Shown one piece after another: positions 48,807 to 57,948 of a stretch of 64,000 nt of DNA. The position numbers and the translations under genes are program-made. Numbering within the stretch: position 1 is the first letter of the stretch; every line of letters begins with the position of its first letter. The notes below the pieces were generated by a model. That model saw nothing but the letters and a program-made list of their open reading frames with translations, was not told the DNA's origin and made no database searches. Source of the stretch: Polaribacter cellanae (lineage in GTDB: Bacteria > Bacteroidota > Bacteroidia > Flavobacteriales > Flavobacteriaceae); contig NZ_CP071869.1 of assembly GCF_017569185.1 (NCBI RefSeq), positions 2,532,001 to 2,596,000 on the forward strand, in the 5' to 3' direction.

Positions 48807-48816
48807 CAAAACGAAG
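48799..48816. terminator. hairpin between convergent genes
   Basis: CTTCGT-AGCAAA-ACGAAG, a 6-bp perfect stem, overlaps the miniprotein stop and abuts the nadB stop codon. The T run is weak (TTATTT), so termination strength is uncertain. Confidence 0.4.
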
Positions 48817-50400
48817 TTATTTCAAATCTAAGTTATAAAAGCCACCACTATTTTCTTTTCGGTTTTTAGAAAACTGGGTAATTAAATATGCTGTTGTAAT
48901 TAAATTTCTTAATTCGCATAAATCTACAGATAATTCGGAGTTGTTGTACAGAACTTTAGTGTCTTCATAAAGTATTTTTAACCTGTTTTCTGCACGCTTT
49001 AAACGTTCGTTAGAACGAACGATGCCAACATAATTACTCATAATTTTTTTTACTTCATTTCTGTCGTGCGTAATTAATATTTTTTCGGTGTTTTTTTTAA
49101 CTCCAATATCATTCCATTCTGGAATGTCGTTGGGCATTTTTGCTTTTTCAAACTTCTTGGAAATATTTAAAAAAGCTTTGTGTGCATATACCAAACCCTC
49201 TAATAAAGAGTTGGAGGCTAACCTATTTCCACCATGTAAACCTGTTCTTGTAACTTCGCCACAAGCATATAATTTTTTAATGGAAGTTTTCGCGTTTTTA
49301 TTTACGTTTACTCCACCACAAATATAGTGCGAAGCAGGTACTACTGGAATGTAATCTTTTCGAACATCAATTCCGAGAGAAGCACATTTTTCTGTAATAT
49401 TTGGGAAATGAGCTTTGAATTTATCGAAATCTAAATATTTACAATCTAAATAAACATGCGGTTTTCCACTTTTTTTTAGTTCGTTATCAATGGCTCTTGC
49501 AACAATATCTCTGGAGGCCAATTCTTCACGTTTATCGTAATTATGCATAAAAAAATTTCCATTGTAATCTCTAAGTTTAGCGCCAAAACCTCTTACAGCT
49601 TCAGAAATTAAAAATGCAGGATATTCTCCAGGATTATACAAAGCTGTTGGGTGAAACTGAATAAACTCTACTTCAGAAATTTCTGCTTTTGCACGATATG
49701 CAATTGCCAACCCATCTCCAGTTGCAATTATTGGGTTTGTGGTAGTTTCATAAACTTGCCCATTTCCACCAGAAGCTAACAAGGTAAATTTACTAACAAA
49801 GGTTTTAACAATTTCGTTCTTTTCATCCAAAACATAAGCACCAAAACAGCTAATTTTAGAGTTTCGTTTTGTCTTTTCTTTTTTAACTTGATGTTCTGTA
49901 ATTACGTCAATAGCATAGTGGTGCGTAAGAAAATCGATATTTTGTTTTTGCTCGACTTGTGCTAATAAACTGCGTTCTATTTCTAATCCAGTAATATCTG
50001 CATGATGTAAAATTCTGTTTTGAGAATGGCCACCTTCTCTTCCTAAATCGTAATTTCCTGTTTTGTTTTTATCGAACTTTACGCCCCAGTTAATTAGTTC
50101 TACTAATCGTTCTGGTGCATCTTTAATAACCATTTTTACGACTTCTGGGTCGCAAAGCCCATCACCAGCGATTAACGTATCTTGTATGTGTTGTTCGAAA
50201 CTATCTTTGTTATTATTGTAAACGGTTGCAATTCCACCTTGCGCATATTTTGTATTGGACTCACTTTTTTCGTCTTTCGTAACAATTACAACTTTTGCTT
50301 TTTCGAATTTTGTAGCAATTTTTAGCGCAAAAGTTAAACCTGAAATTCCAGAACCAATAATTAAAAAATCGCATTCAATCTTTTTATTACTTGTAGCCAT
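48817..50400 (-). CDS. nadB: L-aspartate oxidase
   Basis: A 527-residue FAD enzyme that oxidizes L-aspartate to iminoaspartate for NAD synthesis. The FAD-binding motif is IIGSGISGLTFALKIA, followed by TKYAQGGIATV, the active-site GREGGHSQNRILHHAD, EFIQFHPTALY, and the C-terminal helical region. It is complete. It follows nadA by 9 bases on the same strand, so the two form the quinolinate operon. There is no nadC nearby. Confidence 0.95.
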   Translation of the reverse strand: MATSNKKIECDFLIIGSGISGLTFALKIATKFEKAKVVIVTKDEKSESNTKYAQGGIATVYNNNKDSFEQHIQDTLIAGDGLCDPEVVKMVIKDAPERLVELINWGVKFDKNKTGNYDLGREGGHSQNRILHHADITGLEIERSLLAQVEQKQNIDFLTHHYAIDVITEHQVKKEKTKRNSKISCFGAYVLDEKNEIVKTFVSKFTLLASGGNGQVYETTTNPIIATGDGLAIAYRAKAEISEVEFIQFHPTALYNPGEYPAFLISEAVRGFGAKLRDYNGNFFMHNYDKREELASRDIVARAIDNELKKSGKPHVYLDCKYLDFDKFKAHFPNITEKCASLGIDVRKDYIPVVPASHYICGGVNVNKNAKTSIKKLYACGEVTRTGLHGGNRLASNSLLEGLVYAHKAFLNISKKFEKAKMPNDIPEWNDIGVKKNTEKILITHDRNEVKKIMSNYVGIVRSNERLKRAENRLKILYEDTKVLYNNSELSVDLCELRNLITTAYLITQFSKNRKENSGGFYNLDLK

Positions 50401-50409
50401 ACATCTTAA

Positions 50410-51405
50410 TTATTTAGAAAGTTCTAACATTCTTTCGATAGGAATAATTGCTTTTTTAGCCAGTTCTTTGTCTACTTCTATATTTGGTAACTCATGTTTA
50501 AGACACAAATATAATTTCTTTAAAGTGTTCATTTTCATGTAAGCACATTCGCTACAAGCACAGGTATTATCTTCTTTTGCTGGTGCAGGAATAATAATTT
50601 TATTTGGATTTTCTTCCATCATTTGGTATAAAATACCAGCTTCTGTAGCGACAATAAATTTTTCTTTTTTACTGTTTTTAACATGATTTAATAAGCCAGA
50701 GGTAGAGCCAATGTATTTTGCTACTTTTAGCATGTGTGCTTCCGATTCTGGGTGCGCAATTAACTCCGCATCTGGATGCTCTTTATACAAATCGATTAAT
50801 TTTTCCATAGAAAAAGCTTCGTGTACAATACATGCGCCATCCCAAAGAAGCATATTTCTGCCAGTTTCTTTATTTAAATAATCGCCTAAATTTCTATCAG
50901 GTGCAAAAATTAAAGGTTGGTCTTTTGGAAAAGAGTCTATTATTTTTCTTGCGTTGGAAGAAGTGCAAACTACATTGCTTAACGCCTTTATTTCGGCGGA
51001 ACAGTTTATGTAAGTTACTACTTTATGGTTGGGATGTTTCTTTTTAAATGCTGCAAATTTTTCTGGCGGACAAGAATCTGCCAACGAGCAACCTGCCAAT
51101 AAATCTGGTAATAAAACTTGCTTAGTTGGATTTAATATTTTAGCAGTTTCTGCCATAAAATGGACTCCTGCAAAAACAATCATATCTGCGTCTGTTTTAG
51201 CTGCTTTTTGAGCCAGTGCTAAACTATCGCCAACAAAATCTGCAATTTCTTGAATTGCATCAATTTGATAATAATGCGCTAATAAAATGGCGTTTTTTTC
51301 CTTTTTTAAACGTTTTATTTCTTTAATGTAATCGATATTTGGAGTATCTAAATCTAAGAACCCTTTTTCTTGAAGATTTAAAGTTGCTTTTTCTAAAGTG
51401 TTCAT
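50410..51405 (-). CDS. nadA: quinolinate synthase A
   Basis: A 331-residue 4Fe-4S enzyme that condenses iminoaspartate with dihydroxyacetone phosphate to quinolinate. Cys ligands are probably in [20 protein letters not shown] and [11 protein letters not shown]. Other landmarks are [29 protein letters not shown] and [11 protein letters not shown]. It starts the nadA-nadB operon. No clear TAnnTTTG element is seen upstream. Confidence 0.95.
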   Translation of the reverse strand: MNTLEKATLNLQEKGFLDLDTPNIDYIKEIKRLKKEKNAILLAHYYQIDAIQEIADFVGDSLALAQKAAKTDADMIVFAGVHFMAETAKILNPTKQVLLPDLLAGCSLADSCPPEKFAAFKKKHPNHKVVTYINCSAEIKALSNVVCTSSNARKIIDSFPKDQPLIFAPDRNLGDYLNKETGRNMLLWDGACIVHEAFSMEKLIDLYKEHPDAELIAHPESEAHMLKVAKYIGSTSGLLNHVKNSKKEKFIVATEAGILYQMMEENPNKIIIPAPAKEDNTCACSECAYMKMNTLKKLYLCLKHELPNIEVDKELAKKAIIPIERMLELSK

Positions 51406-51533
51406 ATACGTTCGCTTATAAGCCTGTAAAATTAAGGTTTTTTCAATTAAAAATAAGTTATTTTTAAGCTGAATTCCCTTACTTATTTTATAATTAATAG
51501 GGCTATAATTTTTTTATAAAAAAGTACTAAATG

Positions 51534-52301
51534 TTATTTCAACTCTAATTTTTTAAGAACTTCTGGCAGAATTTTCTCTACAAATTTTTTGTATGCCAGT
51601 TTAGATGGATGTAAGTTATCGTTTGCAACTAAAGCTTTATTATTTAAACCTTGCCTGGTAATTTCTGTAATATTTACAAACGTAATTCCTTTACTCATAC
51701 AATAGGTTCGAGCGAAATTGTTGTATTTATCGATTTCTGTAGAAATGGTTGTATTTCCGTTTCCATAAGGTGTAAAAGCATAATCTGGAATCGAAAGAAC
51801 TACTAAATTTTTAGCATTATTACCTGCTGCTTTAATAGCAATATCTATTAATTTTGGGAATTCCTCTTCGTAAATTGAAAATGATTTATTTTGAAATTGA
51901 TTGTTTACGCCAATGAGCAAAGTAACTAAATCGTAATATGCAGTAATATTTTGGTCTTCTATTGCACCAATTAAATGGGTGGTTGTCCAGCCAGTTCTTG
52001 CAATAACTTTTAAGGGAAATGTACTTTTATTTTTAGTAATTTTTAAAAGAGTATCTACTAATTGAATAGGGAATTTACAAGAATTACACACATTTTGCCC
52101 AATTGTGTAACTATCTCCTAAAGATAAAATTTTAAATGTTCCGTTTTTGTTTACACCTCCATTGTTTAAATTTACAGAAGAGGTGTCTTTTAAAACCTCA
52201 GAAACATTTGTTTCTAAGTTTTCATCAAAATCAGTTATACTTCCACAAGAAACAATCGTTAGAAAAAAACTATAAAAAATAATGTAAAATCCTTTTTTCA
52301 T
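51534..52301 (-). CDS. SGNH/GDSL hydrolase-like lipoprotein
   Basis: A 255-residue lipoprotein with lipobox TIVSCG (Cys about 19). The SGNH hydrolase domain starts about residue 55: block I LSLGDSYTIGQ with the nucleophile Ser, block III with LLIGVNNQF (Gly and Asn), and block V NDNLHPSKLAY with the catalytic Asp-His pair. Two Cys in NVCNSCKF near the first block may form a disulfide. Such proteins are acyl- or acetyl-esterases acting on polysaccharide or lipid in the periplasm. The exact substrate is unknown. Confidence 0.88.
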   Translation of the reverse strand: MKKGFYIIFYSFFLTIVSCGSITDFDENLETNVSEVLKDTSSVNLNNGGVNKNGTFKILSLGDSYTIGQNVCNSCKFPIQLVDTLLKITKNKSTFPLKVIARTGWTTTHLIGAIEDQNITAYYDLVTLLIGVNNQFQNKSFSIYEEEFPKLIDIAIKAAGNNAKNLVVLSIPDYAFTPYGNGNTTISTEIDKYNNFARTYCMSKGITFVNITEITRQGLNNKALVANDNLHPSKLAYKKFVEKILPEVLKKLELK

Positions 52302-52395
52302 ATATGTTATAGTCTAAAAATATACGATTTCCTTACAGAAAATGCTCTCTATTTAAAAAAACATAAAGAGAATTTACTAAAACAGCTTTTAAATA

Positions 52396-53574
52396 TTATT
52401 TAAAAGCATTTAAGCCAGTAACATCCAATCCTGTAATTAATAAATGAATATCGTGCGTTCCTTCGTAGGTAATTACACTTTCCAAATTCATCATGTGTCG
52501 CATTATGGAATATTCGCCTGTAATTCCCATGCCACCTAACATTTGTCTTGCCTCTCTAGCAATTTGTATGGCCATGTCTACATTATTCCTTTTTGCCATA
52601 GAAATTTGCGCGGAAGTTGCTTTTCCTTCATTTTTTAAAGTTCCTAATCGCCAAGCTAATAGTTGAGCTTTGGTAATTTCGGTAATCATTTCTGCTAATT
52701 TTTTTTGCTGTAATTGAAATTGACCAATAGGTTTTCCAAACTGTTCACGTTCTTTACAATAACGCAAAGCAGTATCGTAACAATCCATTGCAGCACCAAT
52801 TGCGCCCCAAGCAATTCCATATCTTGCTGAATCTAAACAGCCTAAAGGAGCTCCAAGACCAGATTTGTTTGGCAATAAGTTTTCTTTTGGCACTTTTACA
52901 TTGTCAAAAATTAATTCTCCAGTTGCAGAAGCACGCAAAGACCATTTATTATGTGTTTCTGGCGTAGAAAAACCTTCCATGCCACGTTCTACAATTAAAC
53001 CGTGAATTCTACCTTCTTCATTCTTCGCCCAAACAACTGCAATTTGTGCAAAAGGAGCATTAGAAATCCACATTTTTGCTCCATTTAGCAAATAATGGTC
53101 GCCCATATCTTTAAATTTGGTTTCCATTCCAGAAGGATTTGAACCATGGTTGGGTTCTGTTAAACCAAAACAACCCATCCATTCTCCAGAAGCTAGTTTT
53201 GGTAGGTATTTTTTACGTTGTTCTTCGGTTCCATATGCGTAGATAGGATACATTACTAAAGAAGATTGTACAGAAGCAGTAGAACGAACACCAGAGTCGC
53301 CACGTTCTATTTCTTGCATAATTAAACCATAAGAAATTTGGTCTAAACCAGCACCACCATATTGTTCTGGAATATAAGGGCCAAAAGCACCAATTTCTGC
53401 CAAACCATTAATAATTTGAGTTGGAAATTCTGCTTTTTGAGCATATTCTTCTATAATTGGAGAAACATCGCGTTTTACCCAATCGCGAGCAGCTTCGCGA
53501 ATTAATAAATGTTCTTCCGTTAATAAATCGTCGATATTATAATAATCTGGAGCTTGAAATAAATCTGGTTTCAT
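52396..53574 (-). CDS. glutaryl-CoA dehydrogenase-like acyl-CoA dehydrogenase
   Basis: A 392-residue acyl-CoA dehydrogenase from the ATG at 53574, where MKPDLFQAPDYY matches the usual N-terminus; the frame to 53640 only adds a non-conserved leader. FAD and substrate motifs include GCFGLTEPNHGSNP, KMWISNAPFAQIAVVWA and REQFGKPIGQFQL, and the catalytic Glu lies in VITYEGTHDIH. RSTASVQSSLVM and the glutaryl-CoA-type Arg favour glutaryl-CoA dehydrogenase (lysine/tryptophan breakdown) over short-chain enzymes. No other pathway gene is adjacent. Confidence 0.88.
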   Translation of the reverse strand: MKPDLFQAPDYYNIDDLLTEEHLLIREAARDWVKRDVSPIIEEYAQKAEFPTQIINGLAEIGAFGPYIPEQYGGAGLDQISYGLIMQEIERGDSGVRSTASVQSSLVMYPIYAYGTEEQRKKYLPKLASGEWMGCFGLTEPNHGSNPSGMETKFKDMGDHYLLNGAKMWISNAPFAQIAVVWAKNEEGRIHGLIVERGMEGFSTPETHNKWSLRASATGELIFDNVKVPKENLLPNKSGLGAPLGCLDSARYGIAWGAIGAAMDCYDTALRYCKEREQFGKPIGQFQLQQKKLAEMITEITKAQLLAWRLGTLKNEGKATSAQISMAKRNNVDMAIQIAREARQMLGGMGITGEYSIMRHMMNLESVITYEGTHDIHLLITGLDVTGLNAFK

Positions 53575-54186
53575 AAAATTATGATTCTGTAAAATAATAA
53601 ATTTTAACAAATCTATCAAATATTGTTTAATATTCAACAAATTACTTCAAAATTAATTATTGGTTTTTATTTATACTACTTAATAATTTAAAAATTGTGG
53701 CTAAGTTTGAAAACTTTTTCACTACATAAACATAGAAATATTTCCTGATAAAAATTGCTTTTAAATTTGTGCATTCGTAGCATTTTTTTCGGATTTATCT
53801 GTGAAAATTCCCTTTAATTCCCCAAAGAAGGGAAACACTCTTTTGCTATTACTTAGTTCTTAGTATCTTTTGAGAATCTCCCAGTTTCTCGATAAATTTT
53901 TGCGTAATTATTCGTGTAATCCATAAAATTGTGTTTTTGCTATTTTTTATCATCATATAAAATTTCTACGTAAAAATCTGTGAAATCCGTGTCTACTTTT
54001 TTGTTTCCCATCATTCATAAAACTCTGCGAATCTCAGCGTTTCTCTGTGTAATAATCCAAGCAATCTCTGAAATTCGTGTTTTTTTTTGATTTTCATCAC
54101 ATAAATTAACCTAAAAATACGCATCTTTTTAAAGATAGCCTTTAGAAATTGTTAAAAAGTGTTCCTTTTCTATTAAGTTTGTAATA
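53575..54186. repeat. non-coding spacer filled with degenerate repeats
   Basis: About 600 bases with no supported ORF or RNA. From about 53700 it holds diverged copies of short phrases such as CTGTGAAATCCGTG (about 53980), CTCTGAAATTCGTG (about 54065), GCGAATCTCAGCGTTTCTCT (about 54025) and ATTCGTGTAATCC (about 53910), plus CCCTTTAATTCCCCAAAG (about 53811). Several end in long T runs. This looks like a decayed accumulation of the dispersed repeats seen elsewhere in the window, just in front of the rnpA promoter. Confidence 0.5.
54174..54181 (+). promoter_or_regulatory. promoter -7 element of rnpA (TAAGTTTG)
   Basis: TAAGTTTG fits TAnnTTTG with a TTG at 54149-54151 that could be the -33 element (22-base spacer). 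It ends only 5 bases before the rnpA ATG, implying an almost leaderless mRNA. Confidence 0.55.
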
Positions 54187-54576
54187 ATGAAGTACACTTT
54201 AGGAAAAAATGAACGTTTAAAGAGTAGAAAACTCATAGAAAAACTCTACGAAGAAGGGAATTCTATAAAAGTATTTCCTTTAAGAATGATGTTTGTTAAA
54301 ACAGAACATACTTCCGATTTTCCTGTGCAAATGGGTGTTTCTGTTGCAAAAAGAAACTTTAAAAGAGCGGTTGATAGAAACAGAATAAAAAGATTGATGC
54401 GCGAATGTTACAGGCTCCAAAAAGAAATTGTGTACGAAAATGTAGATAAACCCTATGTTTTTATGATTTCGTATCTTGGGAGAGAAGAATGGGCTTATGA
54501 AAATCTATTTTCTAAAATGGAAAAGTTATTGCAGCTTTTTGTGGAGCAAACTAAAAATAAAGATTTAAAAGAATAA
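54187..54576 (+). CDS. rnpA: ribonuclease P protein component
   Basis: A 129-residue RnpA. The RNA-binding signature is GVSVAKRNFKRAVDRNRIKR, with the RNR motif in the central helix; the N-terminal LGKNERLKSRKLIEKLYEEG fits. Together with the RNase P RNA it removes 5' leaders from pre-tRNAs. It lies 2 bases upstream of an S41 protease gene, an arrangement frequent in flavobacteria, instead of next to rpmH. Confidence 0.95.
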   Translation: MKYTLGKNERLKSRKLIEKLYEEGNSIKVFPLRMMFVKTEHTSDFPVQMGVSVAKRNFKRAVDRNRIKRLMRECYRLQKEIVYENVDKPYVFMISYLGREEWAYENLFSKMEKLLQLFVEQTKNKDLKE

Positions 54577-54578
54577 AG

Positions 54579-56210
54579 ATGAAAAAATTCAATTTTAAAA
54601 AAAGAACCGTTATTATTTTACTGGTTGGAGTCGTTTTTATGACGTACTCGTTCAAATCTAAATTTTTTGAAGTAGCCAAGCAAATAGAAATTTACAATAC
54701 TTTATTTAAGGAGTTAAATATGTATTATGTAGATGAAATAAACCCTGCAGAATTTACAAATAAAGCCATAAAAAACACCTTAAAAGAATTAGATCCGTAC
54801 ACGAATTTTTACAACGAGCAAGATGTAGAAACTGCAAGAATTCGAAGAGCAGGAGAATATGGTGGTATTGGAGTTTCTGTACATTACACCAAAAAAGGAA
54901 TTGAAATAAGCGAGATTTACAAAGGGTTTTCCGCAGATAAAGCCGATTTAAAAGCGGGAGATATTATTACAGCTGTAGATGGGCAGTCGTTAAAAAATAT
55001 GGATCGAGAGCAACTTTCTACCTTTTTAAAAGGAGTTCCAAATAGTAAATTTAAAGTAGAGGTTGAACGACAAGGGCAAATTCTTCAAAAAGAAATTACG
55101 AGAGATAAAGTGGTTGTAAACCCAGTTCCGTATGCAGAAATGGTAAACGAAGATATAGGTTATATTACATTAACTCGTTTTAACGAAAAAGCATCTTCCG
55201 AAGTTAAAAAAGCATTCCGAAAATTAGAAAAACAAGGAATGAAAAAATTGATTTTCGATCTTCGTTCTAATCCTGGAGGTTCTTTGTTAGAATCTATTAA
55301 TATTTGTAATTTCTTTCTACCAAAAGGAAAAACAATTGTAACCACAAAAGCGAAAATTAAAAAGTGGAGTAATACTTATAAAACAACCAACGAGCCTTTA
55401 GATTTAGAAATTCCTGTAGTGGTTTTAGTAAACGAACGATCTGCATCTGCATCCGAAATTGTAAGTGGTGCTTTGCAAGATTACGACAGAGCCGTAATTA
55501 TGGGAAAACGCTCATTTGGTAAAGGCTTAGTGCAACGTTTTAGACCTTTAACTTACGGAACACAACTAAAAGTTACCATCTCTAAATATTATACACCAAG
55601 TGGAAGATGTATCCAAGAATTGGATTATGCAAATAGAGATAAAAATGGAAAAGTTCCAAAATTTTCTGATCGTGGCATAAATACTTTTAAAACCGAAAAC
55701 GGAAGAACAGTTTACGATGGAGGTGGCGTTTTACCAGACATTGTTATAAAAACTTCCGATAGAAATGAGGCTACAGAAGAACTATTAAAATCGAAGGCAA
55801 TTTTTAATTTTGCGACGAAATATTATTACGAAAATTCAACGATTGGAAATGTAACTGAATTCGATTTTAAAAATAGCGATTTTAATAAGTTTAAAAAATT
55901 TTTAAAAATTGATGACACTTTTTTAACCAAGCAAGAAAAATTATTTAAAAAGGCATATTTGGCTTCCGATAAAAACAGTATTTCTAAAGAATATGAAAAC
56001 ATAAAAGAAAAACTTTTCGATTTAAAAGTCGAAGAAATTTCTAAAAATAAAGATATTCTTACAGATATGATAAAAGAAGAAATTTTACAGCGTTATTTTT
56101 ATCGAGAAGGAGTTTACGAACACAAATTAAAGAAAGATAAAACAATATCTGAAGCTGTAGATTTGTTGCATAATCAAACAAAATATTCAAAAATATTATC
56201 GAGTAATTAA
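54579..56210 (+). CDS. S41-family C-terminal processing peptidase
   Basis: A 543-residue protease with an N-terminal membrane anchor (about 9-22). The LDPYTNFYNEQDVE motif precedes a PDZ domain (about 85-165). The S41 domain carries LRSNPGGSLLESI, the nucleophile Ser in NERSASASEIVSGAL, the Lys in KRSFGKGLVQ, and a C-terminal helical domain of about 165 residues. It differs from the 45749 gene in the C-terminal half, so the two are not a recent duplication. Co-transcribed with rnpA. Confidence 0.93.
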   Translation: MKKFNFKKRTVIILLVGVVFMTYSFKSKFFEVAKQIEIYNTLFKELNMYYVDEINPAEFTNKAIKNTLKELDPYTNFYNEQDVETARIRRAGEYGGIGVSVHYTKKGIEISEIYKGFSADKADLKAGDIITAVDGQSLKNMDREQLSTFLKGVPNSKFKVEVERQGQILQKEITRDKVVVNPVPYAEMVNEDIGYITLTRFNEKASSEVKKAFRKLEKQGMKKLIFDLRSNPGGSLLESINICNFFLPKGKTIVTTKAKIKKWSNTYKTTNEPLDLEIPVVVLVNERSASASEIVSGALQDYDRAVIMGKRSFGKGLVQRFRPLTYGTQLKVTISKYYTPSGRCIQELDYANRDKNGKVPKFSDRGINTFKTENGRTVYDGGGVLPDIVIKTSDRNEATEELLKSKAIFNFATKYYYENSTIGNVTEFDFKNSDFNKFKKFLKIDDTFLTKQEKLFKKAYLASDKNSISKEYENIKEKLFDLKVEEISKNKDILTDMIKEEILQRYFYREGVYEHKLKKDKTISEAVDLLHNQTKYSKILSSN

Positions 56211-56213
56211 TTT

Positions 56214-56221
56214 TATATTTG
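56214..56221 (+). promoter_or_regulatory. promoter -7 element (TATATTTG)
   Basis: TATATTTG followed by CG lies 16 bases before the ATG at 56238 and fits TAnnTTTG. Confidence 0.6.
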
Positions 56222-56237
56222 CGCTTTAAAAGAACGA

Positions 56238-57926
56238 ATGTCAGAATTTAAAAAAATAGATAGAACAAGAGCCCAAGAATCTACGAATGCCATAGAAAAA
56301 TTATACATTTCTATGCGTCATTTATTTAGTAGAGGTTTTTACAAACCAATGGGAATTTCTGGAGAAACTTTACGAAAATCGTTATTATTATTAAGGCCAG
56401 AAATTTATGGTTCTATTGCAGAAGAAAGAATCGAATTAAATGGTTTAACGTATGTAATAGAAAGGCTTCCCAAAGGAATTGAAGAATGCCAATACATAAA
56501 TTTAACGGCAGACGAAGGCTATAAAAACTCTCATTTTACGCCAATTGTTCCTCCAAAAAGGAGAAGAAATTGTTATAGAATAGACAAAAATCAAATGAAT
56601 ATCGAGATTACCAGAGGAAGATCGGAAATTTATGATATTCTTACCCATTTAACTTTTTTGTTTATTGAATCTCATAAAATTCAAGCAAGAGTTACGTTAA
56701 ATGATGGAGAAGATTTTACAAGAGAATGGAAGCATTTAGAGGATATTGTATTGTATCAAAAAGAAATTTCTGAGGAAGAAAGAGAAGTAACCATTGTACA
56801 TTTAGGGAATATTTTAGGAAGAACTTTCGATGAAGTTTTAAGTATTTATAAAACATTTTCTACGGAAGAAAATCCACATCGTTTTTTCCAATTGATTTAT
56901 TGGTTGGGTAAATTAGCCATTAACGAAGTTTTCGAAAACAGTAAGAGAACAGTTACTTTTAGTTCTGTTTTGGTGGAAGAAATTGGGCATCATATTTATG
57001 GAGAAATTTGGGCGAATAATATTAAAAAGGTATTAAAACAAAACAGTTTATTAGAAAGACCCATACATATTATTAGTGCAAATATGCATAGTGTTCTAAA
57101 CTCTATATACGCAAAAAATGCACTTCCAAAAGAAGCAAAAGAGTTAAAGGGTTTCGAATTATATCAATTGTTAAGTAATTCGAACAGCAAACCTTTGCAA
57201 AAGAAAGTAAAAGAATTTGCCTCTTCTAATGGTCTTTTGTACATAAAAGACACATCAGGCACCAACATAGATGTGCAAATAATAGATACTGCTAAAATAA
57301 ATTTTGATGTTTTAACGTTTTCTAAAAAAGAAAAATTAGAAGACAATGCAGTAATTATAGTAATGGATTATGCTTTTGGAGAACAAGCCTATGAAACGAT
57401 GGACGAGTTGCTAAAACCTTATACTTGTGAGAAAAATACCAAAACACATTTAGATGTAAAATCGGTTTCTATCATGGGAAAAGCAGGTATTTTGGAAGGT
57501 GGAAAGGGAGATATTATGATTCCTTCTGCGCATATTTTCGAAGGAACAGCAGACAATTATCCGTTTAAAAACGAACTTTCTAAAGAAGATTTAGAAGGTT
57601 TTGGAATAAAAGTTTTCGACGGTTCTATGATTTCGGTTTTAGGAACATCGTTACAAAATAGAGATTTATTAAAATTTTTCCACGATTCTACTTGGAGTGT
57701 TATTGGCTTAGAAATGGAAGGCGCACATTACCAAAAAGCCATACAATCTGCTTCGAGAATTAGAGGAAATGTATCCGAAGATGTAAAAGTAAGATATGCA
57801 TATTACGCCTCTGATAATCCTTTAGAAACAGGAGCAACACTAGCTTCTGGTGGATTAGGAATGACAGGAGTTACACCAACTTATGCCATTACACAAAGAA
57901 TATTAGAACAAATTTTTAGTAGTTAA
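56238..57926 (+). CDS. DUF6909-like protein with nucleoside-phosphorylase-like C-terminus
   Basis: A 562-residue cytoplasmic protein. The N-terminal half (about 1-260) is helical, with an IEKLYISMRHLFSRG motif and no catalytic pattern that I recognise. The C-terminal half (about 280-560) reads as an alpha/beta nucleosidase-phosphorylase fold: HSVLNSIYAKNA, IMGKAGILEGGKGDIMIPS, VIGLEMEGAHYQKAI (equivalent to the ME ribose-binding motif) and YYASDNPLETGATLASGG. The family appears conserved in Bacteroidota; I believe it is DUF6909, but that name is from memory. Purine- or pyrimidine-nucleoside handling is an inference. Confidence 0.7.
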   Translation: MSEFKKIDRTRAQESTNAIEKLYISMRHLFSRGFYKPMGISGETLRKSLLLLRPEIYGSIAEERIELNGLTYVIERLPKGIEECQYINLTADEGYKNSHFTPIVPPKRRRNCYRIDKNQMNIEITRGRSEIYDILTHLTFLFIESHKIQARVTLNDGEDFTREWKHLEDIVLYQKEISEEEREVTIVHLGNILGRTFDEVLSIYKTFSTEENPHRFFQLIYWLGKLAINEVFENSKRTVTFSSVLVEEIGHHIYGEIWANNIKKVLKQNSLLERPIHIISANMHSVLNSIYAKNALPKEAKELKGFELYQLLSNSNSKPLQKKVKEFASSNGLLYIKDTSGTNIDVQIIDTAKINFDVLTFSKKEKLEDNAVIIVMDYAFGEQAYETMDELLKPYTCEKNTKTHLDVKSVSIMGKAGILEGGKGDIMIPSAHIFEGTADNYPFKNELSKEDLEGFGIKVFDGSMISVLGTSLQNRDLLKFFHDSTWSVIGLEMEGAHYQKAIQSASRIRGNVSEDVKVRYAYYASDNPLETGATLASGGLGMTGVTPTYAITQRILEQIFSS

Positions 57927-57948
57927 AACAATATTATAAATACCAAAC

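Noticed and set aside
53575..54186. tRNA or other structural RNA before rnpA
   Set aside because: I could not find a cloverleaf, T-loop sequence or conserved fold; the stretch is AT-rich degenerate repeat.
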